The notes beneath the pieces were generated by a model, which had not been told where the DNA came from, did no database searches, and worked only from the letters and a program-made list of their open reading frames with translations. DNA of 64,000 nucleotides from Chryseobacterium edaphi (GTDB lineage Bacteria; Bacteroidota; Bacteroidia; Flavobacteriales; Weeksellaceae). Shown here in pieces: positions 1-9,385 of this stretch. Position numbers and translations under genes: made by a program. Position 1 is the first letter of the stretch. Each line of letters begins with the position of its first letter. Location of the stretch: contig NZ_JAOTEM010000001.1 in NCBI RefSeq assembly GCF_025628985.1, positions 992,001-1,056,000 on the forward strand, read 5' to 3'.

Positions 1-237
1 GTTTTTGAACGCAATAAAAATATTTTGGTCGAAGTAAAAGACAACGGAAGCGGAATGACAAAATATCAGGCTCAAAATGCTTTTAAACCAGGTTATTCTA
101 CGAAAAAACGCGGTTGGGGATTAGGTTTAAGTTTGGCAAAGAGAGTAGTGCAGGAATATCATAATGGTGATATTAAAATTTCACAAACCGAAGTAGGAAA
201 AGGAACTACTTTTAGAATTGTCATTAAAAAAGGATAA
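1..237 (+). CDS. Sensor histidine kinase, C-terminal ATPase end (5' truncated)
   Basis: The frame is open from base 1, so the gene begins outside the window and only about 78 C-terminal residues are visible. They form the end of a HATPase_c domain: the G1 box DNGSGM, an F-box-like AFKPGYSTK, then the G2 box GWGLGLSLAKRVV that closes the ATP lid, and a final GTTFRIVI strand. This is the ATP-binding part of a two-component sensor kinase that phosphorylates a conserved His in the missing part. The signal sensed cannot be told. An intergenic stretch and a new promoter separate it from the next gene. Confidence 0.88.
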   Translation, partial: VFERNKNILVEVKDNGSGMTKYQAQNAFKPGYSTKKRGWGLGLSLAKRVVQEYHNGDIKISQTEVGKGTTFRIVIKKG

Positions 238-302
238 TTTTTTCATAAAAATCATTGTTGCTAAAAGCTTATTACAGGAAGCCAAAAGCAAAAAAAAATC
301 AC

Positions 303-310
303 TATTTTTG
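303..310 (+). promoter_or_regulatory. Candidate -7 box TATTTTTG ahead of lolD
   Basis: TATTTTTG fits the Bacteroidetes -7 consensus TAnnTTTG. It ends only 4 bases before the lolD ATG at 315, so a transcript from it would have almost no leader. No clear TTTG -33 element is seen at the usual distance. Confidence 0.4.
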
Positions 311-314
311 AAGC

Positions 315-983
315 ATGATTAGAGCAAGTAATATCCATAAATCTTATGGGAATCTGGAAGTTTTAAAAGGTGTTGATCTTCACATCAAAGCGGGTGAAGT
401 TGTTTCAATTGTTGGTGAGTCAGGAGCTGGGAAATCTACACTTTTGCAGATTTTAGGAACTTTAGACAGTCCCTCTAATCCCAAAAATTACCAGACTGAA
501 ATTGAACTGAACGGTGAATCGTTTATCAATATGAGCGATAAGCAGATTTCAAGATTCAGAAACCAGAATATTGGTTTTGTGTTTCAGTTTCATCAGCTTC
601 TTCCGGAATTTACTGCATTGGAAAATGTTTTAATTCCAACAAAAATCGCAGGAGCAAACGAAAAAGAAGCAGTAGAAAAAGCTTACGATTTGTTTGAAGA
701 TCTGAAAATTGCTCACCGATTACATCATAAGCCCAATCAGCTTTCAGGAGGTGAAGCACAGAGAGTTGCAGTTGCAAGAGCTTTGATCAATTCTCCAAAA
801 ATCATTTATGCAGACGAACCTACGGGAAATTTGGATTCAAAAAATGCAGATGATCTCCACCGATTATTTTTTGATTTGAGAGACAAATACAATCAGACTT
901 TCGTGATTGTCACTCACAATCCCAATTTGGCAGAAATTACGGACCGAAAACTCGTTATGAAAGACGGTTTGATTATAGAATAA
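315..983 (+). CDS. lolD: Lipoprotein-releasing ABC transporter ATPase LolD-type
   Basis: This is a 222-residue single ABC ATPase, the usual length for LolD/MacB-type subunits. It shows Walker A GESGAGKS (about residue 36), the Q-loop region [12 protein letters not shown], the signature [15 protein letters not shown], Walker [14 protein letters not shown] and the H-loop THN. The [11 protein letters not shown] stretch after the Q-loop is typical of the LolD branch. It would power release of lipoproteins from the inner membrane. The LolC/E permease is not next door, so the assignment rests on the protein alone. LolA lies about 43 kb away in this window. MacB- or FtsE-type function is the alternative. 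Confidence 0.85.
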   Translation: MIRASNIHKSYGNLEVLKGVDLHIKAGEVVSIVGESGAGKSTLLQILGTLDSPSNPKNYQTEIELNGESFINMSDKQISRFRNQNIGFVFQFHQLLPEFTALENVLIPTKIAGANEKEAVEKAYDLFEDLKIAHRLHHKPNQLSGGEAQRVAVARALINSPKIIYADEPTGNLDSKNADDLHRLFFDLRDKYNQTFVIVTHNPNLAEITDRKLVMKDGLIIE

Positions 984-997
984 AAACACAATTTTTG

Positions 998-1573
998 ATG
1001 ATGAAACAATTTATTTTTCTGTTTCTTATTATTATTTCCTGTTCCAAAACTCAATCTCAGCAAAATCATTTGGTTTTGCCGGAATCAAAAATTTCAGAAA
1101 TTAAAGATTTTGTAAAAGGGAAAAATTACAACCAGGAGATCGCAGTTTTTATCAATTTTAAAACGCATTCAGGAAAATACCGTTATTTTGTTTATGATCT
1201 GAAAAATAATAAAATCTTACAACGAGCAATTGTTGCACATGGGGAAGGTTCTGTAATTCCTCACTCAAATTCTTTGAAATTTAGCAATGTTGATGGTTCT
1301 CATCAGTCATCTTTGGGCAAATATGAAATTCGTGAAAGTTATAATGGTAAATTCGGAAAAGCTTATCGACTGGATGGTTTAGACAAAACTAATGATAATG
1401 CAAGATTAAGAAGTATAGTTCTCCATTCTTATTACTGTATTTCGGATAAAGAATCTATAGATCCTGCCTGTCTCAGTTTTGGTTGTCCGATGCTTTCTAA
1501 ATTAGCTTTCAATCAAACTGCAAAATATATTGATCAATCAAAAAAGCCAATCATCTTATACGCATTTTATTAA
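998..1573 (+). CDS. Murein L,D-transpeptidase-like lipoprotein (YkuD_2 family)
   Basis: A signal peptide ends in a lipobox (IIISC), so this should be a membrane-anchored lipoprotein of about 190 residues. The C-terminal half has the YkuD-like pattern: IVLHSYYC with its His, followed by the catalytic-Cys region CLSFGCPML. These belong to the L,D-transpeptidase catalytic family, which links or trims peptidoglycan peptides through a Cys. The frame also has a TTG at 995, but ATG at 998 (or 1001) is the sensible start. It begins 14 bases after lolD and may share its transcript. The precise substrate is not known. Confidence 0.8.
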   Translation: MMKQFIFLFLIIISCSKTQSQQNHLVLPESKISEIKDFVKGKNYNQEIAVFINFKTHSGKYRYFVYDLKNNKILQRAIVAHGEGSVIPHSNSLKFSNVDGSHQSSLGKYEIRESYNGKFGKAYRLDGLDKTNDNARLRSIVLHSYYCISDKESIDPACLSFGCPMLSKLAFNQTAKYIDQSKKPIILYAFY

Positions 1574-1611
1574 ACCTTTTTAACTGAATTCTAATCATTT
1601 ACCACTAATCT

Positions 1612-2289
1612 ATGTCCATAAAGTTTCTAGCCGAAGACGACAGACCCAGAGAAAAGTTTTTGCTGAAAGGTAAAAATTCACTTTCTGATTCTGAACTTTT
1701 GGCAATCATTATGGGAAGCGGAAGTAGAGATGAAACTGCAGTAGAACTCGCACGAAAAATTCTGACATCAGTCAATAATAATTGGCATCAGTTGAGTTTA
1801 TTAACCATTAAAGATTTAACAAAATTCAAAGGGGTTGGTGAAGTAAAAGCAATTTCAATAGCAACTGCTTTGGAAATCGGAAGAAGAAGAGCAAGCCAGG
1901 AAATCCCGGAAAAGCCACAGATTTCGAGCAGCAATGATGCTTATCAGATTCTAAAACTTCATTTGGCAGATCTCAGGACAGAAGAATTCTGGGCGGTTTT
2001 CTTGAATCAGAGCAATAAAGTTATTCATATTGCGCAGCTTACTCAAGGAGGAATCAATCAGTCAATTGTTGATATTCGTATTGTTTTTAAAACGGCTTTA
2101 GATCATTTTGCAACGGGAATTATTATTTCGCACAATCATCCTTCGGGAAATTTAAAGCCAAGTGCAGAAGATATTCAGATCACAAAAACAATCAAAGAAG
2201 CAGGAAATCTGATGAATGTTCAGCTTTTGGATCATCTTATCATCACCCAAAATTCTTATTTAAGTTTCGCAGACGAAGGATTATTATGA
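1612..2289 (+). CDS. radC: RadC family JAB/MPN domain protein
   Basis: At 225 residues this is full length for RadC (UPF0758). The N-terminal part carries helix-hairpin-helix character (LTKFKGVGEVKAISIATALEIGRR). The C-terminal part is the JAB/MPN metal-binding domain, with EEFWAVFLN and the JAMM motif ISHNHPSGNLKPSAED (H-x-H ... S ... D). The family was named for a DNA-repair link, but its biochemical role is unsettled. The stop overlaps the next ATG by four bases (ATGA), implying translational coupling. Confidence 0.9.
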   Translation: MSIKFLAEDDRPREKFLLKGKNSLSDSELLAIIMGSGSRDETAVELARKILTSVNNNWHQLSLLTIKDLTKFKGVGEVKAISIATALEIGRRRASQEIPEKPQISSSNDAYQILKLHLADLRTEEFWAVFLNQSNKVIHIAQLTQGGINQSIVDIRIVFKTALDHFATGIIISHNHPSGNLKPSAEDIQITKTIKEAGNLMNVQLLDHLIITQNSYLSFADEGLL

Positions 2290-3203
2290 TTAGAAGATTG
2301 AAATATCACGAAATTGACTTTGAAAAATATGCAAATTGCTTAGAGAATTCTGCACAAAGGAAATACTCTGCAGCAAAAGATTTTCTTGATATCACTTCAG
2401 ATAAACAGTGGGAATTGTTGATCTATAATGATTACGAAGCGGTAATGCCGATTCCTTTCGTTATTAAATTTAGACTGAAAATCGTACACAATCCGATGCT
2501 TTGTCAACAATTGGGAATATTTTCAGAAAAAGATTCTGTAGAAATCAATGAGAAATTTCTTTATTATTTAGAAAAAAATTATCTAATCAGAATTTATCCT
2601 TTTAATGATGTCAATTGTTTTAAGTCAGATTTAAAAAAGAAAAAAAACTACATTATCTATCCCGATTCTTACGAAGTAATTTATTCCAAATATTCTCCTA
2701 AGAGAAAACGAAAATTACGTTCCGAGCCTGAAATTCTCAATGATTCCGAAGTAAAAATAATCAGTTATAATGATGCTCAGGAATTTATCCAATCTCATTT
2801 GTTAGGTGCAGAAAAGGAGGGTGATACTGTTCGTTTTATTAATATTTTTAAAGAATTTTCACGTTCCGGATTGGTGTTTTTTTATGCTTATCATTATCAA
2901 AACAAAATTACCAATGTAATTGCAATATATTCGGACGAAAAAACCAATGCTTTGCTGGGAACATTTAATGATAAAAATTACGTGAAAATTTCCGGAGCAT
3001 CTATTCTTATTGATCAAGTTATCAAAGAAAATATTGAGAAAAAGATTTTTGATTTTGAAGGAAGCGAATTGCCTAATGTTGAAGAGTTTTTCAGAGGTTT
3101 TCGTCCAGAATTGAAACCTTTTCCGATAATTGAGTCATCAAAAAAGGATTTATTGTTTAAGTTATTAAGTCCAAAATATCTGCTGAAATTTTTATTGAAA
3201 TAA
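2286..3203 (+). CDS. Hypothetical protein, possible GNAT/FemAB-type acyltransferase fold
   Basis: This 305-residue soluble protein has no signal peptide or membrane segment. The layout is an N-terminal domain (about 1-135), a basic stretch KYSPKRKRKLRSEP (about 140-153), and a second domain. The second domain ends in KISGASILIDQVIKENIEKKIFDFEGSELPNVEEFFRGF, which resembles the end of FemAB/GNAT-like acyltransferases. That resemblance is weak and no catalytic residue is assigned. It starts inside the radC stop codon (ATGA), so it is probably translated with radC. Possible roles include amino-acyl or acyl transfer to an envelope component. Confidence 0.7.
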   Translation: MIRRLKYHEIDFEKYANCLENSAQRKYSAAKDFLDITSDKQWELLIYNDYEAVMPIPFVIKFRLKIVHNPMLCQQLGIFSEKDSVEINEKFLYYLEKNYLIRIYPFNDVNCFKSDLKKKKNYIIYPDSYEVIYSKYSPKRKRKLRSEPEILNDSEVKIISYNDAQEFIQSHLLGAEKEGDTVRFINIFKEFSRSGLVFFYAYHYQNKITNVIAIYSDEKTNALLGTFNDKNYVKISGASILIDQVIKENIEKKIFDFEGSELPNVEEFFRGFRPELKPFPIIESSKKDLLFKLLSPKYLLKFLLK

Positions 3204-3272
3204 AGAGTGCTGTTTAGATCAATTCTAAATATTATTCTTAAATTTATCCAGTAATTATCAACGCAATCAGGC

Positions 3273-4205
3273 ATGCTTAATAGAATCCGAACCTACAAAT
3301 TTCCTTACATCGTTTACAATTTTTTCAACAAGAAAAAACTGAAACATAATATTCCGCTTTATAAGAAATTTGGGCTTGATAAAAGTTATTTTTCGAGTAT
3401 TTCAAGCAAAGATTTTTCAAATCTGCCTTCTGACAAACGAAAAGTTGATTATCCAAAACTAGTAGAAACCGATTTTTATAAAGAACTAAATTCTGAAAAT
3501 CAAAATTCAGTTCTTGAATTTGATGATAAAGGATTTTTGGTATTAAGAAATTTTCTGACTGAAAAGATTGCCGATCAGATCAATAATGAAATCGACAAAC
3601 TGATGTCTGATGGAACGGTGAAATTCCGTTATGGTGGCAAACTGATGTTTGTAATTCATCATTCTGAAATCGTCAAAAATATTGGCAACGACAAAAAATT
3701 ATTAGAATTTTTATCTGTTTTGATGGATGGACAAGCGAAACTTTTCCAGAGTATTAACTTCATCAATGGAAGTCAACAAAAAACCCATTCCGACAGTATT
3801 CACATGACCACTTATCCTTTGGGCGGACTTTTAGGAGTCTGGATTGCGCTGGAGGATGTTGACGAAACTAATGGAGCTTTACATTACATTCCGGGAAGCC
3901 ATAAATTACCTTATTTTTTAAATTCAGATTATGACAATGAAGGAACGGCTTTCAAAATAGGAAAGAAAAGTTATAAAGCGTATGAAGAATTTCTTGCAGA
4001 AAAAGTAAAAGAATTAGGTCTTAAAAAAGAGATTTTCAGAGCCAAAAAAGGTGATTTATTGATCTGGCACGCCAATATTTTACATGGTGGAGAACCGCAT
4101 TTAGACAAATCAAAAACCAGAAAAAGTTTGGTTTATCATTATTTTGACGAAAACAGTGTTTGCTACCATGAAGTTACACAGCGACCTGCATTGTTCGAAT
4201 TATAA
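3273..4205 (+). CDS. Phytanoyl-CoA dioxygenase (PhyH) family protein
   Basis: This is a 310-residue Fe(II)/2-oxoglutarate oxygenase-like protein. The metal-binding H-x-D lies in THSDSIHM and the distal His in WHANILHGGEPH. An Arg in KTRKSLVYHYF is placed to bind 2-oxoglutarate. LGVWIALEDVDETNGALHYIPGSH is the classic PhyH core between them. Members hydroxylate small molecules, lipids or sugars; this substrate is unknown. The ATG at 3273 follows the preceding gene by about 70 bases. It converges on an FkbM methyltransferase gene 9 bases away. Confidence 0.85.
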   Translation: MLNRIRTYKFPYIVYNFFNKKKLKHNIPLYKKFGLDKSYFSSISSKDFSNLPSDKRKVDYPKLVETDFYKELNSENQNSVLEFDDKGFLVLRNFLTEKIADQINNEIDKLMSDGTVKFRYGGKLMFVIHHSEIVKNIGNDKKLLEFLSVLMDGQAKLFQSINFINGSQQKTHSDSIHMTTYPLGGLLGVWIALEDVDETNGALHYIPGSHKLPYFLNSDYDNEGTAFKIGKKSYKAYEEFLAEKVKELGLKKEIFRAKKGDLLIWHANILHGGEPHLDKSKTRKSLVYHYFDENSVCYHEVTQRPALFEL

Positions 4206-4214
4206 ATTTTAATA

Positions 4215-4997
4215 TTAATCTTTTGTCAGAGTCAAAACAGAATCTTCATTTCTTTTGACTCTAAATCCAAAGGACTCAAGATCACTATTTAAATCTGAAG
4301 AAGTGTATGGATGATGGATTTCTATAATGATATTTTCTACATTTGAAAGCCACGCATTATTTTTATGCAATAAATCAATTTCTCCGCCTTCAATATCGAT
4401 TTTCATCAGATCTATATGTGGAATTTCAAAATTCCTTTTTAAAGTTTCAATGGAGATTGCTGTAGTAGAAACTCCGATATCCGATATTTTCTGATTATAA
4501 GAAAGTTCATCATTGCTGAAATTGACAAACCCGTCTTCGAAATAAGCTGCTGCATTTATACATTCAATATTCTTGAATGAGATTGTATTCAGTTTTAGTA
4601 ACTGAAAATTTTCTTGGGAAGCTTCGACCGCATATACTTTTGCATTGGGATATTTTAGAGACAAGTAAATCGATGTCATACCAATATGCGCTCCCAAATC
4701 AACAATTATTTGGGGTTCGTTTTTTAATAAAGAAAGATGTTCGGCGTAAGTTTTTTTCCAAAGTACTTCGTAGAAAATACCAATATCTCCTGTAAAAGTC
4801 CGCAGATAAAGATCAAATTTTCGTCCTGCACTTTTAAAATGATAAACAAAAGTTTCGTCATCTTTCAGATCTAAAATGTTTTTCTCAAATCTCGAACTGT
4901 ATCTTTTCGAGTTCACAATCAACGAAACCCAAGATTTAAAACTGTGACTGATTTTTGACGTAAAAAAAAGTTTTGAAAGGTAATTTTTAAATGACAT
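4215..4997 (-). CDS. FkbM family methyltransferase
   Basis: This 260-residue protein has a Rossmann-fold SAM-binding core: IIVDLGAHIGMTSIYLSLKYPNAKVYAVEAS (motif I and the acidic end of strand 2). It is followed by the family pattern IDLMKIDIEGGEIDLL and ENIIIEIHHP. FkbM-type enzymes usually O-methylate sugars or natural products, in bacteria often surface glycans. There is no signal peptide, so it acts in the cytoplasm. Both the start (ATG at 4997) and the length are normal. The neighbouring PhyH gene converges on it, leaving little room for a separate terminator. Confidence 0.85.
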   Translation of the reverse strand: MSFKNYLSKLFFTSKISHSFKSWVSLIVNSKRYSSRFEKNILDLKDDETFVYHFKSAGRKFDLYLRTFTGDIGIFYEVLWKKTYAEHLSLLKNEPQIIVDLGAHIGMTSIYLSLKYPNAKVYAVEASQENFQLLKLNTISFKNIECINAAAYFEDGFVNFSNDELSYNQKISDIGVSTTAISIETLKRNFEIPHIDLMKIDIEGGEIDLLHKNNAWLSNVENIIIEIHHPYTSSDLNSDLESFGFRVKRNEDSVLTLTKD

Positions 4998-5146
4998 AAA
5001 TGGTTTTCGGGAATTCTCAGCGTAAAATTAGTTTAAATTTCAATAAAAATAAATTCATTTTGTTGATTTCTTATGCATTGTAAATGCTCGCAGGCAAAGC
5101 TTTTATTAAAACTTGTTAAAATAACGATTAAATAACAAATATTTAG

Positions 5147-5154
5147 TAATTTTG
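5147..5154 (+). promoter_or_regulatory. Candidate -7 box TAATTTTG
   Basis: TAATTTTG matches TAnnTTTG and sits 12 bases ahead of the ATG at 5167. It overlaps an in-frame TTG at 5152, which argues that the TTG is promoter rather than start codon. Confidence 0.5.
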
Positions 5155-5166
5155 CTTCCTCAAATT

Positions 5167-5679
5167 ATGACAGAGTTTTCAGACTATTTACCGTATGCTT
5201 TTGCACTGATTGTTGCAATTCCTTTTTTGGTTTTGCTGAGACAGTTTGTATACAATTACATCAATTTAAAAAATCAGGAGATTAAATTGCTTTCAGTAAA
5301 ATCAAATTCTGAAAACAAAACCCATTCATACGAAAGAATGACTTTGTTTTTAGAAAGAATGAAACCTTCCAATCTTATACAGAAATTTGATAAAGATCTT
5401 GCTGCTCACGAATTTGTATTTCTGACGGAAAGGACGATCAACGAAGAGTTTGAATACAATTCTTCTCAGCAATTATATTTGACTAAAAATTCTTGGCAGA
5501 ATATTGTTGATTCTAAAAATGCCATTATAGATCTTCTTCATAAAACCTATGAAAGTCTGAATAACAGTCCAAATCTTGACGAATTCAAAACTGTTTTCAT
5601 CATGAATTATATGAATGGTGATGATTATATTGGGGCGACAATCGAAGATCTAAGAAGAGAAATTTTAATAATAGCTTAA
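5167..5679 (+). CDS. Hypothetical single-pass membrane protein
   Basis: This is a 170-residue protein. It begins with an N-terminal membrane segment (about residues 7-27, YLPYAFALIVAIPFLVLL) followed by a soluble, charged and largely helical domain. I do not recognise a catalytic motif. The ATG at 5167 is preferred over an upstream TTG because a promoter box overlaps the TTG. It lies 23 bases before the inorganic pyrophosphatase gene with no terminator between, so the two are probably cotranscribed. The link to pyrophosphate metabolism is only by position. Confidence 0.75.
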   Translation: MTEFSDYLPYAFALIVAIPFLVLLRQFVYNYINLKNQEIKLLSVKSNSENKTHSYERMTLFLERMKPSNLIQKFDKDLAAHEFVFLTERTINEEFEYNSSQQLYLTKNSWQNIVDSKNAIIDLLHKTYESLNNSPNLDEFKTVFIMNYMNGDDYIGATIEDLRREILIIA

Positions 5680-5702
5680 ACTATAAAAATAAAAATAAAT
5701 AA

Positions 5703-6314
5703 ATGATTCCAAATTTTAAAGCACATCCGTGGCATGGGATTTCTGCAGGAGAAGATGCGCCAAACGTGGTCAACGTTTTCGTGGAAATTGTTCCTTCAGA
5801 TACTATTAAATACGAAATTGATAAAGCTACAGGATATTTAAAGGTTGACAGACCTCAGAAATTCTCAAACATTATTCCTGCATTATATGGATTTGTTCCA
5901 AGAACTTACTGTAACGAAGAAGTAATGAAATTGGCTGTAGAAAGCGGAGCAGATGATGTTACAATGGGAGATCATGATCCTTTGGATATCTGTGTTTTAA
6001 GCTCTCACAATATTCACTCAGGAGGATTGTTGATGCAGGCTATTCCAATTGGTGGTTTCAAAATGATCGATGGTGGTGAAGCTGACGATAAAATTGTTGC
6101 GGTAATGGTTGATGACCATGCTTTCGGACATTTCAGAGATATTGCTGAACTTCCTGAAGCTGAAGTGAAAAGATTGATGCACTACTTCTTAACGTATAAA
6201 AATCTTCCGGATGAGCCTGCAAAATGTAGAATTCAGGAAGTTTACGGAGCTGAGCACGCAAGAAAAGTAATTATTGCTTCTCAAAACGATTACGCAAGCA
6301 AATTCGGAGGATAG
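5703..6314 (+). CDS. ppa: Inorganic pyrophosphatase (soluble, family I)
   Basis: The enzyme splits pyrophosphate into two phosphates in the cytoplasm. That pulls DNA, RNA and protein synthesis forward. At about 203 residues it has the family I layout: IVPSDTIKYEIDK early, the metal-binding D-x-D-P-x-D in GDHDPLDICVL, then GGEADDKIVAVMVDD with further metal ligands. The gene follows a small membrane-protein gene and ends at a strong terminator. A membrane ion-pumping pyrophosphatase gene comes next, so two enzymes for the same substrate lie side by side. Confidence 0.95.
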   Translation: MIPNFKAHPWHGISAGEDAPNVVNVFVEIVPSDTIKYEIDKATGYLKVDRPQKFSNIIPALYGFVPRTYCNEEVMKLAVESGADDVTMGDHDPLDICVLSSHNIHSGGLLMQAIPIGGFKMIDGGEADDKIVAVMVDDHAFGHFRDIAELPEAEVKRLMHYFLTYKNLPDEPAKCRIQEVYGAEHARKVIIASQNDYASKFGG

Positions 6315-6336
6315 AATTCTCTTGATTATAAATACT

Positions 6337-6370
6337 AAAGAGTAAATGAGTTTTCATTTGCTCTTTTTTT
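6337..6370 (+). terminator. Intrinsic terminator after ppa
   Basis: Arms AAAGAGTAAATGA and TCATTTGCTCTTT pair with one G-U, have a four-base loop, and are followed by a T run. Confidence 0.8.
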
Positions 6371-6422
6371 GTTTCAACTTTTAGATATTTTATGTCTAAA
6401 TTAATTGCAATTAAAACTTTAT

Positions 6423-6490
6423 TTGCTCCAGCGGAGCAATATCTGTATAGAATAAATTTCATCTAAATGTCGGGCGTTCCGTAGGAACGC
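6423..6490. repeat. Two tandem small hairpins, likely dispersed intergenic repeat
   Basis: The gap between ppa and hppA holds two perfect 7-bp palindromes, each with a 3-base loop: TTGCTCC-AGC-GGAGCAA (6423-6439) and GCGTTCC-GTA-GGAACGC (6474-6490). Neither has a T run, so they are not ordinary terminators. They are GC-richer than the surroundings. The form suggests a REP-like repeat unit; a genome search would settle it. Confidence 0.6.
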
Positions 6491-6626
6491 TATCTCAAAT
6501 TTCCACAATCTATTCATCATCCAATTTACATCATTAACTATTTTTGAATACTTTGTAATATTTTCCATTTTACGAATAGAATAATTTGGTATATTTATTA
6601 ATCTATTACCAAAAAAATATTAAACT

Positions 6627-9362
6627 ATGGACTTATTTTATTTAGTACCCATTTTTGGTGTCATCGCATTACTCTATACATTTCTTCAAAGCAATTGGGT
6701 GACCAAGCAAAATGCTGGAAATGAACGAATGAAAGTAATCAGCGGACACATTGCTGACGGAGCCATGGCTTTCTTGAAAGCAGAATACAAAATCCTAACT
6801 TATTTCGTTGTCATCGTTGCCATTTTATTGGCAGTAATGGGAACTACCAATTCAAATTCTCATTGGAGCATCAGTATTGCTTTCGTGATTGGTGCCGTAT
6901 TTTCTGCCTTGGCAGGATTTATCGGAATGAAAATCGCCACCAAAGCAAACGTGCGAACTGCAGAAGCTGCAAAAACTTCTTTATCAAAAGCCTTAAAAGT
7001 TTCCTTCGCAGGAGGTTCTGTGATGGGAATGGGCGTTGCAGGATTGGCTGTTTTAGGTTTAGGGGCTTTGTATTTAATCATTAAACAAATCTTTGCTCCG
7101 AATTCTCCCGTTAATTCGGAAGAAATGGAAAGAACCATTGAAATTCTTACAGGATTTTCTCTCGGCGCGGAATCAATTGCACTTTTTGCGAGAGTAGGAG
7201 GTGGAATTTACACAAAGGCTGCCGATGTTGGAGCCGATTTAGTTGGAAAAGTGGAGGCCGGAATTCCCGAAGATGATCCTAGAAATCCTGCAACAATTGC
7301 AGATAATGTAGGTGATAACGTTGGAGATGTTGCCGGAATGGGAGCCGATTTATTCGGATCTTACGTTGCTACTGTTTTGGCAACAATGGTTTTGGGAAGA
7401 GAAACCATGTCAGATGATTCATTTGGTGGTTTTGCACCCATTCTTTTACCGATGCTGATTGCTGGAACAGGAATTATCTTCTCCATGATCGGAACTTTAT
7501 TTGTTAAAATAAACGATAACGAAGATTCTTCCACATCAAGTGTTCAGAATGCTTTGAATCTTGGAAACTGGGGAAGCATCGTTATCACAGCAATTTCATC
7601 TTATTTCCTGGTTAATTATTTACTACCGGAAACTATGGTTTTACGCGGTCTTGAATTTACTAAAATGGGCGTTTTCGGGGCAATTATGGTAGGTTTAGTT
7701 GTAGGAACTTTAATGAGTATCATTACAGAGTACTATACCGCGATGGGGAAAAGACCTGTTCAAAGTATTGTGAAACAGTCTTCTACTGGTCATGCAACCA
7801 ATATTATCGGCGGACTATCTGTGGGAATGGAATCTACATTTTTACCAATCATTGTTTTAGCAGGTGGTATTTACGGTTCATATTTGTGTGCGGGATTATA
7901 CGGCGTTGCCATTGCAGCAGCAGGAATGATGGCGACAACAGCAATGCAATTGGCCATTGATGCATTCGGACCGATTGCTGACAATGCGGGAGGGATTGCA
8001 GAAATGAGCGAATTACCAAAAGAAGTTCGTGAAAAAACAGATATTTTGGATGCAGTAGGAAACACAACTGCCGCAACTGGAAAAGGTTTCGCAATCGCTT
8101 CAGCAGCTTTGACGGCTTTGGCATTATTTGCAGCATTCGTGGGAATTGCAGGAATCGATGGAATTGATATTTACAGAGCCGATGTTTTGGCAGGATTGTT
8201 TGTGGGCGGAATGATTCCATTTATCTTTTCTTCATTAGCAATTACAGCAGTTGGACAGGCTGCAATGGCAATGGTGGAAGAAGTTAGGAGACAATTCAGA
8301 GAAATTCCGGGAATTTTGGAAGGTAAAGCAGAACCTGAATACGAAAAATGTGTTGCCATTTCTACCGATGCATCCATCAAAAAAATGATGCTTCCTGGAG
8401 CGATCGCAATTATTTCTCCGCTTTTGGTTGGTTTCATTTTCGGACCTGAAGTTTTGGGTGGATTTTTGGCAGGAGCAACCGTTTGTGGTGTTTTGATGGG
8501 AATGTTCCAGAATAATGCAGGTGGAGCTTGGGATAACGCGAAAAAGTCTTTCGAAAAAGGAGCGAAAATCAACGGAGAAACATATTATAAAGGTTCAGAA
8601 CCCCATAAAGCATCTGTAACCGGAGATACAGTAGGAGATCCATTTAAAGACACTTCAGGACCGTCAATGAATATTTTGATTAAACTAATGTCTATTGTTT
8701 CATTGGTGATCGCCCCGACTTTAGCCGTAATGCACAAAGATAAAATTGATGCTAACAGACAGGCTAAAATTGCAAGTCTTACAGGAATTACAGGTACTCA
8801 TTCCGCAAATCAAAATGTTGCCGGAACAGCAGTTGCAGTCGTACCTTCAGAAATTGTTGGTCAATTAAATGAGAATGGAGATTTTGTTTATAATACAGGA
8901 AATGTTCAGGAGATAAAACTGAAAGGTGGCAAAACGATTTCATTAGGAGATCAAAGTCAGCTTTATTTGATGTATGATCAAATTAAGAATAATAAACAAA
9001 CCGTTTTAGATCCAAATGCCTGGTTTACCATTGAAAATCTTTATTTTGAAACAGGTTCTAGCGATTTGAAAATTGGTTCAGAAAATCAGTTGATTAATTT
9101 AGCTGAAATCTTAAATGCATATCCAAACATTAAAGTAAAATTGGGTGGCTACACAGATAACTCAGGAAGTGAAGAAAGTAATATGAAACTTTCTAATCTG
9201 AGAGCGCAAACTACCAAACTTAAATTGTTGGAATTAGGAATCGCAGCAGACAGAATAGAAGCTGAAGGTTACGGCTCACAATATCCTGTTTGTCCGGCAA
9301 ATGATACTGATGAATGTATGGCAAAAAACAGAAGAATTGATGTAAGAGTTCTTTCTTTATAA
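6627..9362 (+). CDS. hppA: Membrane-bound ion-translocating pyrophosphatase with C-terminal OmpA domain
   Basis: Residues 1 to about 710 are a complete multi-pass membrane pyrophosphatase. The catalytic segment is [19 protein letters not shown], followed by [30 protein letters not shown] is the K+-dependent version of the potassium-site motif, where the K+-independent type has Lys. It hydrolyses pyrophosphate and pumps H+ or Na+; the ion cannot be told here. A linker (about 710-795) leads to an OmpA-like domain (about 797-911). That domain has [21 protein letters not shown], including the Asp and Arg that bind peptidoglycan in this family. Both ends of these pumps are known to face the periplasm, so the added domain could reach peptidoglycan. 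Confidence 0.93.
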   Translation: MDLFYLVPIFGVIALLYTFLQSNWVTKQNAGNERMKVISGHIADGAMAFLKAEYKILTYFVVIVAILLAVMGTTNSNSHWSISIAFVIGAVFSALAGFIGMKIATKANVRTAEAAKTSLSKALKVSFAGGSVMGMGVAGLAVLGLGALYLIIKQIFAPNSPVNSEEMERTIEILTGFSLGAESIALFARVGGGIYTKAADVGADLVGKVEAGIPEDDPRNPATIADNVGDNVGDVAGMGADLFGSYVATVLATMVLGRETMSDDSFGGFAPILLPMLIAGTGIIFSMIGTLFVKINDNEDSSTSSVQNALNLGNWGSIVITAISSYFLVNYLLPETMVLRGLEFTKMGVFGAIMVGLVVGTLMSIITEYYTAMGKRPVQSIVKQSSTGHATNIIGGLSVGMESTFLPIIVLAGGIYGSYLCAGLYGVAIAAAGMMATTAMQLAIDAFGPIADNAGGIAEMSELPKEVREKTDILDAVGNTTAATGKGFAIASAALTALALFAAFVGIAGIDGIDIYRADVLAGLFVGGMIPFIFSSLAITAVGQAAMAMVEEVRRQFREIPGILEGKAEPEYEKCVAISTDASIKKMMLPGAIAIISPLLVGFIFGPEVLGGFLAGATVCGVLMGMFQNNAGGAWDNAKKSFEKGAKINGETYYKGSEPHKASVTGDTVGDPFKDTSGPSMNILIKLMSIVSLVIAPTLAVMHKDKIDANRQAKIASLTGITGTHSANQNVAGTAVAVVPSEIVGQLNENGDFVYNTGNVQEIKLKGGKTISLGDQSQLYLMYDQIKNNKQTVLDPNAWFTIENLYFETGSSDLKIGSENQLINLAEILNAYPNIKVKLGGYTDNSGSEESNMKLSNLRAQTTKLKLLELGIAADRIEAEGYGSQYPVCPANDTDECMAKNRRIDVRVLSL

Positions 9363-9385
9363 TAAATGTATAACTTAACTTAAAT

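Noticed and set aside
3014..3274. Minus-strand gene between the acyltransferase-like and PhyH genes
   Set aside because: Most of it is antisense to a good plus-strand gene and it shows no motif or promoter box.
7849..8220. Long minus-strand open frames inside hppA and other large genes
   Set aside because: They are shadows of well-supported plus-strand genes, with low-complexity composition and no matching motifs.
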